From Aquatica leii (Eukaryota; Arthropoda; Insecta; Coleoptera; Lampyridae), in the NCBI GenBank assembly GCA_035610365.1, contig CM069435.1:6474001-6538000 (forward strand): a DNA stretch of 64,000 bases, in the 5' to 3' direction. The translations under genes were made by a program, and so were the position numbers. The notes beneath the pieces were generated by a model. That model made no database searches. It was given only the letters and a program-made list of their open reading frames with translations, and was not told the DNA's origin. Shown here in pieces: positions 1 through 10,640 of this stretch (position 1 is its first letter; each line of letters starts with the position of its first letter).

Positions 1-385
1 TACCAAAATTTTTTGGAAGAATTATTTATTATCAAGTGGTGTTTTTCGATTTATTGTTTTCGAAACCGAGAAATAGACGGAAAAAATATAAAAAGTTTAT
101 CAACTGAAGAAAAAACAACATTGAAGCTGTTTGTCTTAAATAGTTTGTGCACTAGAATTTTAATGCTAAAACATGTTTGAAGTTCTGTAAAATAGTGATT
201 GACATTTTTATGTAAAAATTTTCTGCTATCGATGGCATAACAGTGGATCGAAATGGACAGTACAGTACAAGTATAACGAATTGATTAAATATCCGAAAAA
301 ATAGTTTTCTAAAGAACGCGTTTTAAATTTTTTTATTACTTATGGCATTGTTTTTTAATTTACATTACATAATTACTCAATAGTG

Positions 386-1890
386 TCATAAAATTAAAAA
401 GTAATGGTTAAGTTCAATGACCTTGTTACGTGCATAAATTTAAATACTGCACTACCCTGTATATTGGTTTAATTAAAAATTACTTTTCTATTTCTCGACG
501 CCATCTATCGGGTTCGTTGGTCTCTTCGTATTGAGTAGACGATATCCGGTGAGATACCGGCATTTTGACTTTAACATCGTTCATGTTATAACCTATGTCT
601 GCGTGAATTAAAAATCGTTTTCTCAAATCATCCACGTGTTGGGACACGATGGGTAATAGAAGTCTTCTTAATTAACTAATTTAATCTACGCAGGGTAAGT
701 GGCTTTTGTTCTTTCTTTGATTAAAGGTAATTTTCGTTAGCGCCATGTGCTACCTCCTAAATATGGGTATTCTTGTCGTAATTTAAAATCTACAAGGGAA
801 AATTATAACTTCATTACGATTCGAGTCGTCACCTGCCGTTCCACCGCGATCTGGCCCATGTTTCTAGTCGATACCGAATTATGAGGGATTAACATCGACA
901 AATACTTTTATGAGACGATTATAACTATCTATAAGGCCTACGGTTAAAACTAATTAAACCGAAGACAATCATTTCTGCGAGATTTTACTCATGCGGCAAA
1001 CACCTGCGAAACCAACTGTCATCGAAGGTGTACAACAGCATTCGACAACCGGGTTATATTATATGTACTTTCTTTAACATTAAGTAACCATTTTTGTAGA
1101 TCTTGATTTCGTGAGGCATTGGTTTGACACGATTTGCGACTCAAATTGATTTTAGGCTCACTTGCCGGGGAAAGCGCTTTCTTCGATCGAGTAGAAGTTC
1201 CTGTATTAGGGGTAAGTTATTTTACTTATTTGTTCGTTGTCAGAAAGGTCGCTCACGAAACTTTTGCTAATATTAATTCTGTAATGATTAACGTAATTGT
1301 ATTACCATTTAGGTAGTAAGTTTGCTTATTTTGTGTTACGTATGCTGTGTACTACCAATAATTATTATGATAATTTAATGTTAATGCCATAATTATTATC
1401 ACTGTTTGATTGTCAGTAATGCCGTATTACTAATTATTTTGTGTATTCCGCATGCTGTATACCAACGATATTTACTACAAACTATTCTTCGCTGTTCATT
1501 TCAACGTAATTTACTTATGTATTGTGTGTTGCCGATACTATTGGCATTTCTGTAATGAGAATTTGATATACCTGTGATAATCATCAACGATTCTAAATTA
1601 AAGTTGTTATTGTGGTTACTTGTTCTTTTATGACAACATACCTTTCTCTTCGGATCGTCGTTATCTAATAACAAACGTTGGCTACTCGAACAGCCGAGTA
1701 TAAGGATTACGAACCTAACATCGTGTTACAAGTGTGAACCGTTCTGTCCTGAGCAAGATAGAAAAGTTACTTTGGATCCGCTCTGGCGCCCTTAAGCATA
1801 TTTTCTGTATTATCTGTGAACCTCCCCTCTCCCCGACTATTGTGAGTTGGCCGTGCAAGGTTCGTAAAACCTAAAGCTTGTAACAACCTT
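386..1890 (+). repeat. Dispersed repeat unit, copy A
   Basis: One of three related 1.3-1.5 kb units. It shares with the inverted copy at 61515-62870 the 20-mer GACGCCATCTATCGGGTTCG (497-516 here; reverse complement at 62767-62786), a CACGTGTT block, a GGCGCCCTTAA block and a GAGTTGGCCGTGCA block (1844-1856). Two splice-donor-like GTAAGT sites (695 and 1212) and one acceptor (AG at 1154-1155) sit at matching places in all three copies. No long ORF spans it; the 60-codon frame at 1134-1316 covers only the exon-like segment. It may be a mobile element, or a family of small spliced transcription units. The GGCGCC block could also suggest an LTR primer-binding site, but no LTR pair was found. Confidence 0.75.
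1156..1211 (+). other. Exon-like segment in repeat copy A
   Basis: 56 nt bounded by a ...TTTTAG acceptor and a GTAAGT donor. In the frame of the 1134 ATG it reads GSLAGESAFFDRVEVPVLG. The matching segment of copy B (minus strand, 9056-9103) reads AAGGENVFFEVETGLR in the same phase, so AG-E-xx-FF-x-VE is shared. Copy C (62122-62175 minus) keeps both splice signals but the protein similarity is lost. No known domain was recognised, and real splicing is inferred only from the conserved signals. Confidence 0.4.
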
Positions 1891-4733
1891 AATGTTGACA
1901 TTTTTGATTTAAGGTCTAATTCGGTTGTTGACCTGGTATTTTGGGTTTGGTTTATTGATTTCGTTTTCTTGAAGACTATTTAAGTAATTTTGCATGAATT
2001 TATTGAAATTATTTCACATTTTTAAATTCATCTTTATTTTATAAACATGTATTTAGTGCTTGCGCACTTGAGTCTTTTAAATTAAATTTATTACTTTTTG
2101 AATTGATAATATGTTTTGGTAGGGTTAATTTTAACATTTGGTAGTGTCTGTAGAAGTGAGGAAAAGGTAATAGTGAATTTTAAGTTATTGGGAAATTATC
2201 CTGGTTCGTATATTTTAAGTTCTCGATGTTTCACTTGATCTCGAGTTTAGTATCACAATTAAATTTTGTTTTTGTGGATTTTTTAAAAATCTTCTGACGG
2301 CCACAGTGCAGTCTTATGAACCACCCGAATTTTTTTGGCAATATCATCTAGAGGCCTTACAACCAAACAAAAGCTAGCTATCTGTGGAACTACGAAATCG
2401 AAGTAAGGTATTTATACTTACCGTTTAAAATCGATTGTGATTTTAATTTTTGCGAACTTTACCGCACCATTAAATGATTTTGATTTTATGATATTTACTT
2501 CGTTTTTGTCGTTAGTATTATTTTTAAGACATTCTGTAACCGATTAACATTTTTTTCTTGTTATATCGACGTTAAACTCACCAAACTTTAGTATTAAGAT
2601 TATTTATTTTTTTATGGTAGTTTACGGAATTTGTAATTTATTTTTTTTGTGAACAAGGCCTCACCCAATTTCTTGGATTTTGTTTATTTATTTATAATCC
2701 ACATATTCATATTTTTCTTTATGCTTACTTGTTTGAATTTAGTTTAACTTATTTCAATTTTTAATTTTTGTTTGCTTATTAGTTTTAATAAATGTTAATT
2801 AGTTAAACTGTAAAAAAGCTTTTATTCCACCGGCTTTCACGTTTGTGTAATATTTAATAATTACTGATTTTAAGTGTATAAGGTAAGTTCCATTTGGGCT
2901 GTAATCAACAGGATACCAGGTGTTCCGGTTGGCAATGTCTAGAAGCTCTTTTTGACCTATAAATCTTCTTGGCGTTTTTTTTTTTGATTTTGACTTTACT
3001 TCTTAAGTTTTCCAAATTACTCACGGCTTTTTGAATTTAACTCACGACCATCTTCATTAAGCACCGGTAGCTTTACATTTGATCACAATGCCTACTCCTA
3101 CTTCTGTTTTGTGATCAAAAACTATTATTGAGCGTTATGACTAAGGTGTCCGTTATGACAACAGCTGAATTGTAAAAGTGACATAGACTCTAAGATAGTA
3201 GGATTATCTAAATCAAAATTATGCCTTTTGTGTTTATGATGCATTTATGTGTTAGTTGTTGTTTTTCCCGCAATCGTATTTATGCTTTTACATTCTGCTT
3301 AAAGATTTTATATTGTACTTTTCTCGCGTGTTTTTTTTTTGGTAAAATTGTTTACTTTGTATATACTTCAAGACAAATTTGTAATAAAAATTAAAATGAA
3401 TCTATTTAAAAATTTTACAGTCGAGTTAAATAAGAATTTAAACGCAAATATTGCAATTAAATCCAATATTAAAACAATTGAAATTAAGTTTGTTGTATTT
3501 AATCTAAAATACATTTAAATTTGTTTTCTGTGGTAAAGACGAAACACAATTAAATTTTTTTGCTCGAAAACCCAATTAACGCAACAAGAAAAAAAGCTTT
3601 CGCTCGGATTTAAACCCCGCTAAAAAAGAAACAAAATTCTATTAGAGGAAAGAATTACAGGGTAAAAATGTGTCGACCTAAGCAATTTGTACAAGTATGT
3701 TTCAACAGACAGTAAGAAGAATAATGAAACCACCAAGTAATGAAATATATCAGAGAATGCAATATGTCTAGACTCAAGCCTTATTAGATGGTTATTGAAG
3801 ATTGTTTTTAAACACTCGCCACTTTTTTTATTAATTTTAGTTATGTCAACAATTTTTTTTATATTTATGTTATAGATTTTTGTTGTGTATTTGGTTTAGC
3901 TGTAGAATGATTGTCGATTTGTCGTTTTTTAATTAAGAATTTATAGATAAATTTTGCTTGTGTGTCCTCTGCGGTAATAAAAGATCAAATATCAATTTGG
4001 ATTAAGATAGGGACGAGTGTATAAATTGAAGCTACTATGTCCGGCGTTTAATGCGGGATTTTATATTGTCTGTGCATGAAAGTGCACGGCCGTCAGTGTA
4101 AACTGCATAACTGTAGTCTGGCATTCATTAATCAAACTTTAAATTGCTATTTTTTGCTCGTTTAAAACAAGCGCTGCTTTGCGAAGTTTCGAAATTTCAT
4201 CTTGCACCGGGTAATAGTTCTTGCATTCAATTTCAGACTTGTTTTCTTTATAAATATTAACTTAAAACAAATCTAAATATCCCATCTCAAAGCAAACTTA
4301 GTTTAATACTGTATATATACTAAATTAAGCGTACACCATATCTCGTTTCAGGATAATTTACATAGAATTTACATTTACTTTGAAGTAATTTGAATTTCAG
4401 GAAATCCTTAAACACCTACCGGCAAATGTGTCGAATCTTCTTATCACACCACTAATTTGTTGTTACGTATTAAATACACAAAATATTTCTGAAGGCACTT
4501 ACGTTTTGTACGCTAACGATGCGAATTACTGTAGATATTTGCATATGTACTACATACGATTAATGTATAGAAGTTTACGTTTTGCTTCTTTGTAGTTTTC
4601 AGAATCGTGTAAAACCATTCGTTTCGAATATTGTATTCTATATGTATGTGTTTTAATTATATTTTTGCGTTGTGTATAAATCAAAGTTTAATAACAACAG
4701 CGAGACTTAGTATTCTATAATACCAGTGGCGGA
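1891..4733. other. AT-rich stretch without a recognisable gene
   Basis: No ORF of protein-like composition was found. It contains poly(T)-rich tracts and one short perfect inverted repeat at 3078-3119, listed separately. Nothing else could be supported. Confidence 0.6.
3078..3119. repeat. Short perfect inverted repeat (hairpin)
   Basis: The arms TTTGATCACAA (3078-3088) and TTGTGATCAAA (3109-3119) are exact reverse complements around a 20 nt loop. There is no downstream T-run or neighbouring gene to give it a role; it may be chance or the core of a tiny element. Confidence 0.45.
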
Positions 4734-4866
4734 TCCAGAATTATTTGGAGGGGGGAGGGCTGAGGGCAGGTTTCGTCGACCTATTACCAGTAAATCAGAT
4801 TAAATACAAAATTTTGCATAAACATGATTGATACTCTAAGATGAGGAGATTATTTGTCAAAGAACA

Positions 4867-5208
4867 TTAGTAGTCTACGTGGGTGCTTCTGTGCGAATTC
4901 TTCAACAACTTCAACAGGTTGTAAACCTTTTGATATATCCTGGCTAAACCATTCAATCGGTTTTCTGTCATCGTCGTGCAAAGATAAATTTTAATGTGTT
5001 TGAGTGATGAGAAGCTTCTGTTAACGCTGCATGTAGATACTGGTATCGTAGCGAGAAGTTGTAAAAGTATCGTCACATTTGAGAAAAATTCATTCGCCTC
5101 TTGATGCCTCTGCTGTTTGTGGAAGGTGTTCCCTGCCACTCCATAGTTCCCAAAGAGTGATTTTTTCCGATAAAAATAACGGATGTGGCAAGTCGCAACT
5201 GTACACAC
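4867..5208 (-). pseudogene. hAT transposase C-terminal dimerisation domain (hATC) fragment
   Basis: 113 codons whose centre carries the hATC signature: PVSTCSVNRSFSSLKHIK, then the MTENRLNGLA helix. In hAT transposases this C-terminal block mediates dimerisation. The frame shifts near 4950, since the expected continuation VEVVEEFAQKHPRR appears in another phase. The N-terminal half of this frame is not hAT-like. It belongs with the fragment at 6400-7520; the Crypton-like insertion separates them. It is not functional as it stands. Confidence 0.75.
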
Positions 5209-5410
5209 GTACAGCTGTAACTACGGTTGTAAGCTTTGTCGTCTTACCTATGGAACTGGGAATTAGCGTGAAGAGGTCAACGATCGAAAAGCGATCATTC
5301 TTCGAAAAACGACTTCTTAACTGTTCCTACACAAAATCGATGAAAGGAAGAAATACATTCAATCTGAGAAAAACTGCTACAGTTTGTTTCAACCGTAAGA
5401 CCATAAGTGA

Positions 5411-5602
5411 TCAACTCTTGTCGGCAAGATTTTTATTTTGTATGAGCACTGGTTGCTTGGCAATTAAACGAGATCACATTGACTAAAAGACCAGAGCGCG
5501 GAGAGCGAAAGTTCTTTTCCCAAGAATTTGATTGAGTTTAATTACCTTTTAGCAATCAATGTAAATAAAAAAAAATAAAAATCTTGCCTGACAAGAGTTG
5601 AG
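5411..5602. repeat. Inverted repeat arms near the Crypton-like fragment
   Basis: TCAACTCTTGTCGGCAAG (about 5410-5427) is repeated, inverted and with one inserted base, at about 5582-5602; the match continues through the adjoining T/A-rich 14 bases. The arms are about 30 bp and bound roughly 190 bp that includes a GC-rich GAGCGCGGAGAGCG segment. It may be a small foldback insertion, or a local inverted duplication at the Crypton boundary. Confidence 0.5.
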
Positions 5603-5668
5603 AACGAATGATCTTCGGTTGGAGAATTAACTGAATGAAGCGTTAAATACGACAAATTTTTAACAGCT

Positions 5669-6250
5669 TTATTTACGAGAACAATTATAATTATAATTAA
5701 AAGTACAATTAGTGAACGTAGCTTGAGAATTATTTTGTTTTGAAGTTGATGGAAATGCGACATGAGCTAAATCTGTACTAGAATTTTGATGAATGATGTT
5801 TGAGTTGGTGTGTCGTATTTGGTTGATGATGTTTGTGTGGTGGTTCTCGTCAATATGAAGATATGGTTTTATTGAAGATGCATTACTGTTGCCAGTAATC
5901 TTAATTAATTCCTGTTCATTTATTCCAGATTTTGCTAAATGCGAAACAATACTAGAATGATGCAAGTGATTTGCCAATTTCCTTTTTTTAAGATCTAATC
6001 CAATTTTTCCCGCGGGGAACTTCGCAAGCTCAATGTGACCTACAGGAGAATTTTTGTACCATTTTCCAGTTGTTTTCCAGTGAGGATATGCACTTAAAAA
6101 TAGTCTATTAGATGTAATGTGTGGACTACGTTTTTCTTGCAGTTTGTTGAATAACCTTACTGAACATCGGTCTGTTTTTGTTGTTAGGCGTAAGCCACTT
6201 ATTCTCTGCCCATTTTTCAGCACCACATATATTATTTGAAATTTAATTAA
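5669..6250 (-). pseudogene. Crypton-like tyrosine recombinase C-terminal fragment, nested in the hAT element
   Basis: 185 codons with the layout of a Crypton/KIAA1958-type tyrosine recombinase: a YPHWKTTGKWYKNSPVG segment (residues about 50-66), then ANHLHHSSIVSHLAKSG, ELIKITGNSNASSIKPY and LHIDENHH. Tyrosine recombinases use an Arg-His-x-x-Arg-His-Tyr set. Here the candidate Tyr is present (KPYLHI). The position usually occupied by the second Arg reads His or Ser, and the usual GH is GN, so the catalytic set looks damaged. The tail (TNIINQIR onward) is low complexity. The upstream exon is missing. Orientation is the same as the surrounding hAT. Confidence 0.65.
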
Positions 6251-6399
6251 TTTCTTTAGTTATTGTTAACCTACCTTGACAAGTTTTTGTAAATATAGGA
6301 TTATAAATAATCCTGCCTGTCGTACATCCATCGTTTCCTATTTCTTCTTTAAAATAGTCCGTGATACAATTGCTTCCATCCCCACCGCTCCACGCTAAT

Positions 6400-7520
6400 T
6401 CAAAAGGAACAATGTGGAAAACGTTTTCTGAAGACTTTCTGAAGTATCTTTGTCAAAGCTGTTTATAATCATATCAATTTCTTCAAGAGAGAATGCTTTA
6501 GCGCTTACTTTCCGTTTCATCAATCAAGAGCCTCAATTCGAACGGTGAGTTGAACCTTTTACTGTTCTAGGTGCCTGGATTGGAATATTCAGAGGTTCTA
6601 CAATAAGACAAGCCTCTTGCTAAATTTTTTCAAAATTTGTTTCTCTGTACTTTTCCAGTTTTTTTATTACCATCTCTACAATATCGTAGCAAAGATGAAG
6701 GTCTTATGCAACAGCCTGGAGTTGTCGTTAGAGTGATTATTAATTATTTCAAATACAGCGGCGGTAACCGTCAGAGATAAGACGAAGTCGAATCGTAAAG
6801 CCGATACCAGATGTTGTATTGATAGAGAACTCCTGTCCATTTCTTCAAGGAACTGTACGATAGAGTCATATAACTCTTTAAATCGAAGACGTGTATCATG
6901 CCTTTCAAGCCAACGCGTGTCACTTGACACTTTTCTTCTTCGGGTGTTTTCGAGGATAGTTTCTTTGATAAGTTCCAACCTTTTTGCTGACTTTTGCACA
7001 AAATTAGTAACACTACCTACAAGTCCCATTTTATTGGCCTTCACAACGGCTAAGTTTAGTTTGTGTGTTGCACAATGCATATAAACAGCCAGCGGTTGGA
7101 TTTGCTTTAGTGGGGCTTGTACGCCATTAAACTTTCTAGACATGTTGGCACCTCCACATAGCCTTGACCTCTCAAGTTTGTAATCTGCGAGCCTACTCGA
7201 TTTAGTTCTTGAAAAATTTGATAGCTTAAAACAGCGCCACTCAAGTCAATTGCAGATAAAAAGCGGTTGAATTATTCGTGTATTGTGTTCTTTTGTATAT
7301 CCAAGTACCTGATGCATATACTCAGTTGCTCTTTACCACTAGCGTATGTTGTTTCGTCGGCAAGTACAGCGTAATATTTTGCTTATTTCACTTTCTTTAT
7401 TATATAATTTTTAATTAGAGTATGAAAACATTCAGTCAGCTGGTTCTGAGTTTTTTTACTCAAATACGTAGCATTTTTTGGAGCTGTTTCTAAATGTTTT
7501 TGAAGATTTGAATCGCCTCT
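6400..7520 (-). pseudogene. hAT (ZMYM1/DUF4371-like) transposase central region, broken
   Basis: The minus strand, read from 7500 down, gives ADETTYASGKEQLSICIRY (DUF4371-type segment with the first catalytic Asp region). It continues into SRKFNGVQAP, MHCATHKLNLAVVKA and RRKVSSDTRWLERHD in the open frame 7143-6676. These match the ZMYM1-like hAT transposases common in insects. Downstream (6670-6400) the frame has stops (TAA/TAG) and shifts. The protein would cut and join DNA in the nucleus if intact; several stops and frameshifts make it a pseudogene. The N-terminal zinc finger is not visible. Confidence 0.75.
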
Positions 7521-7739
7521 TAGCTTCCCCCTTGTATCCGCCACTGGCACGTACTATATAGTACATTTAAAAATTTAGTTATTTGTATTATTTTTAAAAG
7601 ACAAAAACCAAATATATTTAAAACATGAGATTTTGAAGTAACTCCAACATTGTTCTCGTATGAAAATTTAAAGTTTGCGTGCTTTTTAGTTGATGATAAA
7701 CATATTTGTTATATAAAGTTCTGCCTTAGACCCGTTTGC

Positions 7740-9300
7740 CGCAAGTGCGGAGCACCCTGTATGTCCACTTAAAAATTAGTTTTTGTTTTTAACGCCCTCT
7801 GCCGATCTTGTTGGTTACTGGGAGGCCATTTTGAAGCTGTCAACTACGTGAGCCGGTCGGTGTAGAAAATCTTGAACTGATTCCTAAGATTTTAAGTGCA
7901 TCCCTTGTGATGAATACGAATTTATAAGTCAATTACGAATTTATTACGATTTGTTCGGCACAGGGTAAGATATTTTGTCTCCAGTTTAGTAAGATTCCTT
8001 CGTAATTTCTGTATTAATTTGATAGCCGGTTTCGCCACGTTTCAATCACCTGTTCGCTTCAACAAAGAACAATGATGCATAAGTACGATTGATAAATACC
8101 GCTACCTAACGTATAAGCATTTAGGAGGGCATACTACCTATACGAAAATGAGGTCGCGACGAGCAATGCGTCGGAGATGTTAATTCTTGTACACCAGTCT
8201 ATTGCGTTACCAACCACCTGTTCGTAATTACAACCAACAGCATTCGATACAACGGGTTCTTATATCGCATTTAATGAATTATTATTACTTATTTTGTAGT
8301 TCCCTTTGTTACAAGCTTTATGTCTTACGAACCTTGCACGGCCAACTCACACAGTCGGAGGTAGGGGAGGTTCACAGGAAGTATGCTTAAGGGCGCCAGA
8401 TCTGATCCAAGATAACACTTCTGCCTCGATCACGACAGACGATGTAACTCAATTTGAGGTTCGTAATCCTTATTACTCTGATGTTCGAGTAGCCAAAATT
8501 AGTTAATAGATAACGATAATCACAGGAAAAAGAAAAATAACAAGAGAGATTAACAATTATAATCACTTTAATGTATTAACGTTGGATACTAATAAGAATA
8601 TATGAAATTTCTGCACCTATCGATGCTCGAATGGTTTCCACGTAGAATTAACAAATATCACAGTTTTAATGTAGTAGCGCAGTAAATTGACAATTATACG
8701 CTAAATGCGCAATCCTTAAATATTAGCATGACTAATAATTTTCGTTAACAACTGTAGAAAACTTTGATTTCGCAATACGTAAGATTTACTAGATTATATC
8801 GAAGTTCTAATACATGAATGCCCGCAGTAGCGGCAACACACACTACACATTGACGTTAGGTCGAAACGAACAGTACAGAAAAGCTCGAAGTAAATATTTT
8901 TCACACACACACCATGCGATACAGTAAAGTGAATGATTACAGTTACATTATTGGTATATAAGCAATAAATATAATTACGGTCGTTAATATCGATCAAAAT
9001 TCTGTGAGTAACTTTCGTGACAACGATATAAAAAAAATTAAGTAAATAAACTCACCCGAAGTCCAGTTTCCACTTCGAAGAAAACGTTTTCCCCGCCAGC
9101 GGCCTGTAATAATTATTTAAAAGCAAATCGTGTCACACACCAACTCACGAAGAATAGTAAGCTACAAAATTAGTATTAATAAATCATTAAGTATTATATA
9201 AAAACCCGGTGTATCGAATACTGTAGGTAGTAATTTAGAACAGGTGGCTGATAACACAATCGACTTCTATTAAGACCTAAAGCTTGTAACAACTGCTCCA
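7740..9300 (+). repeat. Dispersed repeat unit, copy B, with internal inversion
   Basis: The head (about 7750-8265) runs in the same direction as copy A: CACCCTGTATG start, a GCCCTCTGCCGAT segment, and donor-like GTAAGA at 7965. From about 8320 to 9255 the sequence runs opposite. The terminal GTTGGCCGTGCAAGG motif appears reverse-complemented at 8332-8346, and the exon-like segment lies on the minus strand at 9056-9103. The block CACCTGTTCG...CATTCGATAC at about 8215-8255 recurs inverted at about 9205-9245. The normal outer flank CCTAAAGCTTGTAACAAC returns at 9280-9297, as after copy A (1870-1887). This is best explained by inversion of an internal segment. Confidence 0.7.
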
Positions 9301-9420
9301 TGATTCAACGCGCGCACTCATTTTTTTAGGGCATTTTTAAGTTCTAAATTTAGGGGTAAAATTAGTGTAGTGACAAACGGCTCTTAGACCTTAGAAACCA
9401 CAGTTAAATTTAATTTTACG

Positions 9421-10640
9421 TTGTTCTCTTCTTATTACTTATGCCTTACAGCATCGGACCCTCTATTCATCTTCGACAAAGTTTGCGATCCTCTGCCATG
9501 CGTCTTACTGATCCTTCGTTGTCTCAGTTTTTTCTATATACTTTTCTCCCACGTCTCACGTGTTCTTCCTCTACTGCGTTTTTTTGTCTTGCTTCTGATA
9601 GCCGTCTTGGATATCTGTCTGATCTCATCCATAGTATATGTCCAAACCATTTTAATTTCTCTCGTGTTACCATATTTCTCATTTGATCTGTTTTAGTTCT
9701 TCGTAATACTTCTCCCAAATACTTCATTTCTCCGGCAGTTATCTTGCATTGTCCATCTCTCCGATGCGTATGTTAATGTTGGCACGTATATGCTGTTATA
9801 CACTCTGAGTTTTCAATTTAATATTGTTCTATTGTCTTAGTTTTATTGTTTCCAGGTGTTAGTAATTTTTAACCCATTCTACATTCCACTGCATAATATT
9901 TGTGTATCATTTAATGTTTTCTTCTTTGTTATGAACATTACTTTACGTTTGTTTGCGTTGATTTTCATTCTCTATCTTTCTATAGCTCTGCATCATTTAC
10001 CGACTATTCATTGTAATTTTTCTGTTGATTCGACCAGTAACACTATGTCATCTGCATATACGAGGCTCTATATTGATACTGCTTGTAAATTCCAGTTTCT
10101 TATTTTTATTCTAAATCTGGGTTCCTTACATTCCTTTATTATTTGGTTCATTACTGCTATAACTAAAAGAATCCCTTTGTTTTATTCCGATTCCGTCTCT
10201 TTTATATGCACCCTTCCCTTTGTATGTTTGTACAGTCTTTTGATAGCTTATTGGAGTTGGATCGATACATGTAGTTGGGTTAGTGCACTCCATATGCTCT
10301 GCTTGGAAATTGTGTCAAAAGCTGATTGGCATGTTTCTTTTATTCATTTCTTTGTCTTTGCTCAGTTATACTTAACTATTTCTGATGTTATTTCATTTCT
10401 GCCTGCTGCCTTTCCTATTTCTATGTCTCGTTCTTCTTCTTCCTCTTCTACCGTGTCCTTTTTTCTTCTACTTTTATCCTATCCTTAATGTTTTTTATAC
10501 TCCACAGCGGTTTTCCATACTTTTCTTGTATATTGCTTATTTTCAGAATTCTCTTCTGTTATTAGCATTACATTTTGTTTTAAGATCTTTGCCATATTCT
10601 TCCTAACATTCTTGCTTTACATTTTTGATCTTATTCTCAT
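9421..10640 (-). pseudogene. RTE-like non-LTR retrotransposon, reverse transcriptase fragment
   Basis: The minus strand contains VMNQIIKEC, then LVYADDIVLLVESTE with the catalytic YADD at 10047-10058. Next come a GLKITNTWKQ-like segment and the C-terminal block RTKTDQMRNMV...LKWFGHILWM...DRYPRRLSEA (frame 9524-9727). The last part, RRMAEDRKLC, continues to about 9430 in another phase. This matches the end of RTE/BovB-like or craniofacial-development-protein-2-like retroelement proteins. Many stops and shifts; no endonuclease domain is seen, so it is probably 5'-truncated. The plus-strand frames over the same bases are shadows. Confidence 0.75.

Larger units (their letters stand above)
4734..7546 (-). 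mobile_element. hAT-superfamily element with CAGTGGCGGA termini, degenerate and nested
   Basis: The left end reads CAGTGGCGGATCC (4734) and the right end, reverse-complemented, reads CAGTGGCGGATAC (ends 7546). Both are followed inward by a G-rich stretch and form hAT-type terminal inverted repeats. Transposase remnants of the ZMYM1-like/DUF4371 type run on the minus strand, N-terminal side at high coordinates and C-terminal dimerisation domain at 4867-5208. The flanking 8-mers (4726-4733 and 7547-7554) do not match convincingly, so the duplication has decayed or an end is wrong. A Crypton-like fragment interrupts the coding region at about 5.67-6.25 kb. Confidence 0.8.

Noticed and set aside
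1784..1800. TGGCGCCC motif as an LTR primer-binding site in the dispersed repeat
   Set aside because: All three copies have a similar block, but no LTR pair or coding region follows, so the match to a tRNA-type PBS may be chance.
2890..2990. Possible inverted similarity to 36640-36700 (AAGAGCTTTTT / TTGGCGTTTTTT)
   Set aside because: Only short T-rich words match, so this is not separable from chance.
5079..5486. Plus-strand 135-codon ORF
   Set aside because: It overlaps the hATC signature on the minus strand and has no motif of its own.
9421..10606. Long plus-strand hydrophobic ORF (9856-10488, 210 codons) that looks like a membrane protein
   Set aside because: The minus strand holds YADD and other RT blocks over the same bases; the hydrophobicity is the complement of an A-rich coding strand.
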